Position numbers and translations under genes: made by a program
Notes under the pieces: generated by a model
The model's database searches: none
The model's input: the letters and a program-made list of their open reading frames with translations, nothing else
What the model was told of the DNA's origin: nothing
Assembly: GCA_028869725.1 (NCBI GenBank)
Contig: JAGWRJ010000016.1
Span: 1 to 10,375 of the forward strand
Direction: 5' to 3'
Length of the DNA stretch: 10,375 nucleotides
Source of the DNA: Alphaproteobacteria bacterium
GTDB taxonomy: Bacteria > Pseudomonadota > Alphaproteobacteria > Micropepsales > Micropepsaceae
In this document: positions 6,795-10,375 of the stretch, one piece after another
Position numbering within the stretch: position 1 is the stretch's first letter
Layout: the number at the start of each line of letters is the position of its first letter

Positions 6795-7241
6795 CTAGGC
6801 GCGGGAGATCGGCGCGGGGACGACGCGCGCGGTGATGGCGATATGGGCGATGCGGCGGTGGGCGATGCGCACAGGCGGCAGGATGGCCGCCTTACACGTC
6901 AAGGCTTGCAGACGCGGCAAGACCACGGCACACAGTGCAGCGGCCACGCCTACGGCATCGATTGTCGCGCGTAGGGCTGAAGCGATCAGGGCGACGTTGG
7001 CGCGTGCAAACTCGCGCGCTTGACGCGCAAAAAAGCGTGGGACACCGGCGGAGGTTTCTGCCGCCGCAATGAGGGTAACGAGTAGCGCGATGATCGCCCA
7101 AGCCGCACCGGCCAAGATCGCCCCGTTTCCAGCGATCAAACCCATGCCAACGCCAGCCCCCAACACCGCCCCCAGAATAGGGCGGTGCTTCACGTTGGGC
7201 CGCTCCAATGCGGCGCGCAAAATCACGGGGCTAATTAACAT
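6795..7241 (-). CDS. Small integral membrane protein of the element
   Basis: This is a 148-residue unrecognised protein. Residues about 21-61 (ILGAVLGAGVGMGLIAGNGAILAGAAWAIIALLVTLIAA, given here only by its ends and composition) are glycine/alanine-rich and hydrophobic enough for two membrane helices. A basic amphipathic stretch follows (FFARQAREFAR), then another hydrophobic segment about 82-108. The C-terminal part is basic with several histidines (RIAHRRIAHIAITAR). The ATG at 7241 lacks a clear ribosome site, but promoter-like boxes lie directly upstream, which would place transcription start close to the ATG. It is upstream of and parallel to the AlpA-like/primase string, separated by a strong hairpin. 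The function is unknown; immunity, maintenance or entry-exclusion roles would be guesses. Confidence 0.55.
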   Translation of the reverse strand: MLISPVILRAALERPNVKHRPILGAVLGAGVGMGLIAGNGAILAGAAWAIIALLVTLIAAAETSAGVPRFFARQAREFARANVALIASALRATIDAVGVAAALCAVVLPRLQALTCKAAILPPVRIAHRRIAHIAITARVVPAPISRA

Positions 7242-7247
7242 GCGCTA

Positions 7248-7276
7248 AATGTAGTGCATGGTCTTGGTCCAGGCAA
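7248..7276 (-). promoter_or_regulatory. Putative promoter of the 7241 gene, near-leaderless
   Basis: On the minus strand a TTGCCT box (7276-7271) is followed after exactly 17 bases by TACATT (7253-7248). Each box matches four of six consensus positions. The -10 box ends six bases before the ATG at 7241, so transcription would begin at or next to the start codon; this could explain the missing ribosome site. Confidence 0.35.
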
Positions 7277-7305
7277 CTACAGGTAGTGTTTTGATCAGTG
7301 TTTTG
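7276..7305. promoter_or_regulatory. Operator-like palindrome and direct repeat
   Basis: ACTAC-AG-GTAGT (7276-7287) is an inverted repeat abutting the putative -35 box. It runs into a tandem repeat of AGTGTTTTG (7285-7293 and 7297-7305, period 12). Position and symmetry fit a repressor or activator site for the minus-strand promoter. Confidence 0.4.
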
Positions 7306-7321
7306 TTGGTTTTTTCAATCT

Positions 7322-7449
7322 GGGCAAGGTAAGCCTAGGTTTCACCCGGCGCTTGCGCGGCGGACGTCACCGGCTCATTTGGTCAGGCTGTGCCCGACCC
7401 CTGTTTGTCTTGCGTTCGGCACTGCGTTTCGCGGCGTTCTTTTGGAGTC
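7322..7449 (+). repeat. Long inverted repeat, arm B
   Basis: This is the diverged, oppositely oriented partner of 3563-3691. The first 25 bases are identical and the similarity continues through TTGGTCAGGCTG (7379-7390) and CGGCACTGCGTTTC (7417-7430) to TTTGGAG, with a few substitutions and single-base gaps. Unlike arm A, it leads into no recognisable gene in its own direction. It lies in the 336-base gap (7242-7577) between two minus-strand genes, and the rest of that gap (7450-7577) holds nothing I can identify. Confidence 0.75.
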
Positions 7450-7577
7450 AGGGCCATCCTCGATGCGGGTGTCATGCACCGCATCGATCCCTCGTGCCCC
7501 GCTGATCAGATCTGCCGAGAGTGCGGCCGCCGTGACCGCTTGGGACAACTCTTCGCACAGATTTGCAAGCGGTAAGC

Positions 7578-8510
7578 TCAGGGGTGCATTTTGAACGACA
7601 TGTCGGCGATCGATTCGGTAGCAACCGCCATCGCCTGTCTCGTCTGAGGTTGAAAAATCAGCACCGCGCTGGGGGTCGACAGAATGTATATCCCAGCCAC
7701 ATCCTTGCCGTCCTTCAAATGCACGTCGATGACCTGCTGAGCGGGAGACTTTGGCGGCGCGGTCTTTACCACTGGGACTGCGGGAGAACACCCCATGGCT
7801 GCACCGTGGGTGTCCTGGCAAATCAGAGCCTTGCCCGAAGCGATGCCAATGACCACGGGCATTGAAAGGATCAGCGCCACGACGATCAGCGCCAGCGCAG
7901 CAAGCAGCGCGGACAGCGGTTGGAACAAGGCGCCAATGCCGGCTGCCAAAACGGCCCTCCAAACCTTCCTTCGAAGGGCTTCCTTGGCCTTTGCCAACCA
8001 TGTGGCGATGTGCTCGAATGTCTTATCCAGCCGCGACTTCTTGGAATGCGCAGGTGATTGCTGATGAAAACGAAGACCCAGGAGGAAATACGCGGCAACA
8101 GCAATGATGAGCGCAAACACCGCCGTTCCTAGCCCGTTACTGAGCCACTGCTGAGAGAACAGATGGCCGAAAAACGTGAGCGGATTGTTGTTGATATCGA
8201 CGGCAATTTTGGTGATCAGCGGCAAGAGGTACAGCATGCCGATGGAGGACAGGTCCAACAGATCGATCTGACCCTTGTATAACGAGGAATGGGGAATGCC
8301 CAGATGGCTCTCCACAGCCAGAGAAACACCGAACCCAATCAGGCATAAGGCGATGTAGATGAGGGGTAGAACAAGTACGAATTTCGCCAGAACACTGGTT
8401 TCCGAACGAGGGGGTCTGACGGATGTTTGTTTTGCGTCGGAAGAGGGCGTAGGCATAGCTGCGCTGGCAGGGGCGCATGTAGCATGCGGCTGTTTGTGTG
8501 GTGTTGCCAT
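7578..8510 (-). CDS. Unrecognised polytopic membrane protein
   Basis: The protein has 310 residues from the ATG at 8510, which has GAGGG about eight bases upstream; the TTG just before it is less likely. The N-terminal 38 residues are polar, rich in Pro/Ser/Thr and probably cytoplasmic. Hydrophobic segments lie at about 41-66 (VLAKFVLVLPLIYIALCLIGFG), 87-104 (weak), 126-147 (GLGTAVFALIIAVAAYFLLGL) and a long one at 187-228 that could be two helices. Between the third and fourth is a basic amphipathic loop (SKKSRLDKTFEHIATWLAKAKEALRRK). The C-terminal 80 residues carry two cysteines (231 and 241), then a beta-rich domain (VIDVHLKDGKDVAGIYILST, VLIFQPQ, SIADMSF). It begins 21 bases after the Zn-knuckle gene and is probably co-transcribed with it from the lux-box region. 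The function is unknown. Confidence 0.75.
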   Translation of the reverse strand: MATPHKQPHATCAPASAAMPTPSSDAKQTSVRPPRSETSVLAKFVLVLPLIYIALCLIGFGVSLAVESHLGIPHSSLYKGQIDLLDLSSIGMLYLLPLITKIAVDINNNPLTFFGHLFSQQWLSNGLGTAVFALIIAVAAYFLLGLRFHQQSPAHSKKSRLDKTFEHIATWLAKAKEALRRKVWRAVLAAGIGALFQPLSALLAALALIVVALILSMPVVIGIASGKALICQDTHGAAMGCSPAVPVVKTAPPKSPAQQVIDVHLKDGKDVAGIYILSTPSAVLIFQPQTRQAMAVATESIADMSFKMHP

Positions 8511-8531
8511 CAATGGGCCCTCGACAACGCC

Positions 8532-8765
8532 TCAGTAGCTCTGCGCATGCACGAGCAACTGCCACTCGATCCTGCCACGCCCGGCGGGATGCTGATGATG
8601 GTTTTGCGGCGGTAGCGTATGTCCCTGCGCGATGCCAATCTCCTCCCCGCACACAACACAACGATAGATGCCAGCAAGCGGCGCCATGTTGCCGGGCGGA
8701 TGTTTTTGATCGAAGACATTGCTACTGTCCAGGCGGAGATGGATTGCGTATTTGAAGGATGCCAT
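8532..8765 (-). CDS. Small Zn-knuckle protein of unknown function
   Basis: The protein has 77 residues from the ATG at 8765 (MASFKYAIH). The frame stays open to a TTG at 8813, but similar small proteins, as I recall them, begin at this point. The core is PGNMAPLAGIYRCVVCGEEI, with one CxxC knuckle, followed by LPPQNHHQHP, whose histidines may complete a metal site, and then a C-terminal strand IEWQLLVHAQ. I recognise this as a widespread uncharacterised bacterial family with the pattern GIYRCxxCG...LPPQNHHQH...WxLxV. No strong ribosome site is seen. It lies between luxR and the membrane-protein gene on the same strand, downstream of a perfect lux-box dyad, which makes it a candidate quorum-controlled gene. 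Confidence 0.7.
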   Translation of the reverse strand: MASFKYAIHLRLDSSNVFDQKHPPGNMAPLAGIYRCVVCGEEIGIAQGHTLPPQNHHQHPAGRGRIEWQLLVHAQSY

Positions 8766-8905
8766 CGTGGATATCGGTTGGGAATAGACGAAGTGCTGCT
8801 GCGTGCGAATCAATTCTGTGCAATCAAGGGTAGGCGGTCAAAGGCTACCCGGGAGGTGCAGACACTCAAACCACGGATGGTATTTCGGGCAACAAATGCG
8901 AACAC

Positions 8906-8921
8906 CTGTCAATCTTGACAG
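8906..8921. promoter_or_regulatory. lux box 1 (before the Zn-knuckle/membrane gene pair)
   Basis: CTGTCAATCTTGACAG is a perfect 7-bp inverted repeat with a two-base centre, and one more pair flanks it (C 8905 with G 8922). Length and CTG/CAG ends match LuxR-family operators. It lies between the luxR stop (8985) and the small gene starting at 8765, about 140 bases upstream of that ATG. No T tract follows on the minus strand, so a luxR terminator is unlikely. Confidence 0.75.
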
Positions 8922-8984
8922 GGTGGACACCTCTCGAAGCGACGCGATCACCACTCCCTGTCGTATCGGAAACGGTCGGCGCGA

Positions 8985-9746
8985 TCAGCCCAGCATCCCC
9001 AGCAATCCCGCCCGAATGACCGCAGCGGTCTTGTTCGGCGCATTCAGCTTGGCGATCACGTTGGCAATGTGAAAATTCGCCGTCCGCTCGGAGATGTTGA
9101 GGATGTCGGCGATCTCCGACGCCGTCTTGCCATCCGCCGTCCAGCGCAGCACCTCGATCTCGCGGTCGGTAAGTTCTACCTTCACCTCAGGCATCAGCTT
9201 GTCCGTGAGAATGCGCGACATCCCGAGATGCACCATCTGCGCCAGCCAAGCCAATTTGATCTCTTTGTCGCGCAGTTCGACCTCGGAGATCGGCTCCCCG
9301 GACCGTGACACCGACAACAGGCCCATGGTGCTGTTCACGTCACGGCTGGATTGCGCCCAGCCAACACTCAAGCCGAACGAGCGAGCTTCTTCCCAGAGAT
9401 CGCGACTCGAGGCAAAGAACGCATCCGACCAGACGACGGGCTGCAGGGAGTGTGTGCCATGGCGAACCGTGGGGTCAACCGCAATGTATTCCCTCTCCTT
9501 GTACCGTTCCTCCCAAGCACGCGGATAATTGGTCAGCAACACCACCTTGGGTCGGGAGACCGGCAGCGGCATGCGCAGCCCATAGGAACAGTGGTCGAAT
9601 CCGAGGGAGTGGACGATCGAGACGACGATCTCGAACAACTGCGCGTCACACGTGATCGTCTGCAGCGCATGGAGTGAGTGTTCTTGCCATTCCTTCACGG
9701 CCTTCTCCTGCGGACGGTGTTTGTGGCGGACTGTCATATTTGACAC
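8985..9746 (-). CDS. LuxR-family AHL-responsive transcription regulator
   Basis: This 253-residue quorum receptor should bind an acyl-homoserine lactone and then lux-box DNA. The AHL-binding domain (about 25-175) has the canonical residues at TraR-like spacing: W78, Y82, D91-P92 and W106, with G129 after them. It is therefore a ligand-competent receptor, not a degenerate solo. The C-terminal LuxR helix-turn-helix (about 190-253) reads LTDREIEVLRWTADGKTASEIADILNISERTANFH in overlapping pieces, with all hallmark positions. The GTG at 9746 is the first possible start, since an in-frame stop precedes it. An ATG three codons later (9737) is the alternative. Neither has a well-placed ribosome site, the nearest GAGGA being 15 bases before the GTG. 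Both starts lie inside lux box 2. The gene diverges from rsaM, with luxI beyond, the usual layout of such loci. Confidence 0.93.
   Translation of the reverse strand: MSNMTVRHKHRPQEKAVKEWQEHSLHALQTITCDAQLFEIVVSIVHSLGFDHCSYGLRMPLPVSRPKVVLLTNYPRAWEERYKEREYIAVDPTVRHGTHSLQPVVWSDAFFASSRDLWEEARSFGLSVGWAQSSRDVNSTMGLLSVSRSGEPISEVELRDKEIKLAWLAQMVHLGMSRILTDKLMPEVKVELTDREIEVLRWTADGKTASEIADILNISERTANFHIANVIAKLNAPNKTAAVIRAGLLGMLG
9731..9746. promoter_or_regulatory. lux box 2 (luxR-rsaM divergent region)
   Basis: CTGTCATATTTGACAC pairs TGTCA with TGACA around a four-base centre and shares the CTGTCA half-site with the other two boxes. It ends 59 bases before the rsaM ATG (9806), almost the same distance as box 3 from luxI (63 bases), which suggests activation of rsaM. 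Its right half contains TTGACA (9740-9745), a perfect -35 hexamer on the plus strand. It also covers both possible luxR start codons, so occupation could hinder luxR expression. Confidence 0.65.
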
Positions 9747-9805
9747 TATTCCGGCATTGTGTCCTCATGTAACGTGCCCTCTGCAATTCATTGAGGACAA
9801 CAGAC

Positions 9806-10243
9806 ATGATGTACCTGACCACGAATGACGGCCTTGCATTTTTTCAAGCGCCAATGATGACACTGTCGGATGACGGCCTGATCCGTCTCACCGTTGAAAC
9901 CCTCAGGACGATCCCCTTCACCCATCTGCTGTCCGGCTTGGATGAACATGATGGATCACCACCCATCTGCGAGGCTGCCAGTCTGGACTCCATCTCCGGT
10001 TACACCGAATGGCTGAGTACGACATCCCCGGTCATCACCCTGGGCTGGGATTGGTGGTTGGATGTTTGCGCGACGCCGTTCGTCTACACCCGGCTTGGTT
10101 CCCCCCGGAGTAACGTGATGCTGGTGGATGCGCAGCACCATGATCTGGGCATGCGCAAAACCGACGCAGAACTGGAGCGCCTGATCGCCTCATGGCCCTG
10201 GCAAGGGGCTGTTGCGCAATTCATTAGTTCCCGCTACGCGTGA
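9806..10243 (+). CDS. rsaM: RsaM-family (DUF4902) quorum-sensing modulator
   Basis: The product has 145 residues from the ATG at 9806, eight bases after GAGGA; upstream TTG codons are not needed. RsaM proteins, known from Burkholderia and Pseudomonas fuscovaginae, lie between luxR and luxI genes and restrain AHL production by a mechanism that is not settled. The conserved core is visible: HLLSGLDEHDG (about 44-54), SGYTEW (67-72), ITLGWDWW (80-87), RSNVMLVDAQHHDLG (101-115) and a C-terminal PWQG before a short helix. The protein is acidic and tryptophan-rich, with no helix-turn-helix. The luxR side is divergent and a luxI-like gene starts 83 bases downstream, as expected for the family. Box 2 suggests that LuxR itself controls rsaM. 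Family membership is well supported; the repressive role here is inferred. Confidence 0.85.
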   Translation: MMYLTTNDGLAFFQAPMMTLSDDGLIRLTVETLRTIPFTHLLSGLDEHDGSPPICEAASLDSISGYTEWLSTTSPVITLGWDWWLDVCATPFVYTRLGSPRSNVMLVDAQHHDLGMRKTDAELERLIASWPWQGAVAQFISSRYA

Positions 10244-10247
10244 TGAC

Positions 10248-10263
10248 CTGTCAGATCTAACAG
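10248..10263. promoter_or_regulatory. lux box 3 (upstream of the luxI-like gene)
   Basis: CTGTCAGATCTAACAG is symmetrical at 14 of 16 positions around the AGATCT centre and closely resembles Burkholderia-type CepR/BpsR boxes. It begins five bases after the rsaM stop codon and ends 63 bases before the synthase ATG. An AATACAT stretch at 10290-10296 would serve as a -10 box and place the dyad over the -35 region, as in LuxR-activated synthase promoters. Confidence 0.8.
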
Positions 10264-10326
10264 TTACGCGTCCGTGTTGGCGCTGGTTGAATACATCTCC
10301 AAGTATCTATGCCAATTGGAGGTGGT

Positions 10327-10375
10327 ATGCAGATCGTGACAGGATCCCCAGCGCAGCTCCAGCAGGGCTTGCACA
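10327..10375 (+). CDS. AHL synthase, LuxI family (5' end only)
   Basis: Only 16 codons are inside the window (MQIVTGSPAQLQQGLH, then cut by the edge). The ATG is preceded by GGAGG (10318-10322) within an extended GGAGGTGG. A start of the form M-Q-hydrophobic-V followed by a helix is typical of LuxI-type N-termini. The luxR-rsaM-box-gene order is exactly where a luxI gene is expected. The product would make the acyl-homoserine lactone sensed by the divergent LuxR protein. The diagnostic synthase residues lie beyond the edge, so the call rests mainly on context. Confidence 0.72.
   Translation, partial: MQIVTGSPAQLQQGLH

Larger units (their letters stand above)
167..7241. mobile_element. IME-like mobilisable element block (ends uncertain)
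   Basis: The block holds a complete mobilisation set (relaxase, MobC, accessory gene) and a plasmid-like primase/DUF3987/AlpA-like string, all on one strand with overlapping ends. No type IV secretion, coupling protein or mating-pair genes are seen, so the block could only move using another element's conjugation machinery. The left limit is placed at the tRNA-Arg fragment. The right limit is unknown: no integrase and no second att copy occur before the window ends. It may stop near 7241-7449 or include the quorum-sensing genes as cargo. Confidence 0.5.

Noticed and set aside
7298..7594. A plus-strand frame of 98 codons through arm B, similar in translation to a minus-strand frame at 3554-3802
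   Set aside because: The similarity is just the DNA inverted repeat read in the same frame; the two frames drift apart after the repeat and neither has a good start.
7375..8001. A 208-codon minus-strand frame crossing the end of the membrane-protein gene; its last about 65 codons (7375-7577) look somewhat protein-like
   Set aside because: Most of it overlaps the better-supported membrane-protein gene, there is no convincing start or ribosome site after 7577, and its end falls inside repeat arm B. It could be a gene remnant, but this cannot be supported.
8766..8813. TTG start at 8813 for the Zn-knuckle gene
   Set aside because: No ribosome site, and the extra 16 residues precede the point where the recognisable family sequence begins; the ATG at 8765 is preferred but not proven.

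Overview
The window looks like a piece of a beta- or gammaproteobacterial genome (G+C about 60% by eye) where a mobilisable, IME-like gene block meets an acyl-homoserine-lactone (AHL) quorum-sensing locus. The phylum is inferred from the gene families: MOBP relaxase with MobC, CHC2/DUF3987 primase-like pair, LuxR-RsaM-LuxI. I cannot name the genus.

Left edge (1-390): the 3' part of a tRNA-Arg(ACG) gene, from anticodon loop to CCA (122-166), has no tRNA 5' half before it and is followed by a factor-independent terminator (199-229). This is the usual footprint of a site-specific integrase and marks an element boundary or an attP. No integrase lies in the window.

Mobile block (391-7241), all on the minus strand, in two tightly packed gene strings. 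Reading in the direction of transcription, the establishment/replication string is: small membrane protein (7241-6795), AlpA-like DNA-binding protein with an AT-hook tail (6705-6334), CHC2 zinc-finger primase-like protein (6337-5912), DUF3987 protein (5915-4173), TubC-N-like small protein (4176-3733). The last four genes are linked by 4-base ATGA overlaps. The mobilisation string is: unknown accessory protein (3557-2880), MobC (2887-2576), MOBP relaxase with an LPD7 domain (2601-391), again with overlapping ends. A 129-bp sequence before the mobilisation string has an inverted, diverged copy at 7322-7449, so the two arms bracket the replication string. The 3' end of the DUF3987 gene carries 13 copies of TGCGAA/TTCGCA arranged as a large dyad, resembling an iteron array hidden in coding DNA.

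Right part (7578-10375): a LuxR-type AHL receptor (9746-8985, minus) is divergent from an RsaM/DUF4902-type regulator (9806-10243, plus), followed by the first 16 codons of a probable luxI synthase (10327 onward). Three 16-bp lux-box dyads share the half-site CTGTCA: one between luxR and rsaM, one before luxI, and one downstream of luxR before a two-gene string (small Zn-knuckle protein 8765-8532, polytopic membrane protein 8510-7578). The picture is a self-contained quorum circuit: synthase, receptor, RsaM-type brake and a small candidate target operon. Whether it is cargo of the mobile element or neighbouring chromosome cannot be settled from this window.
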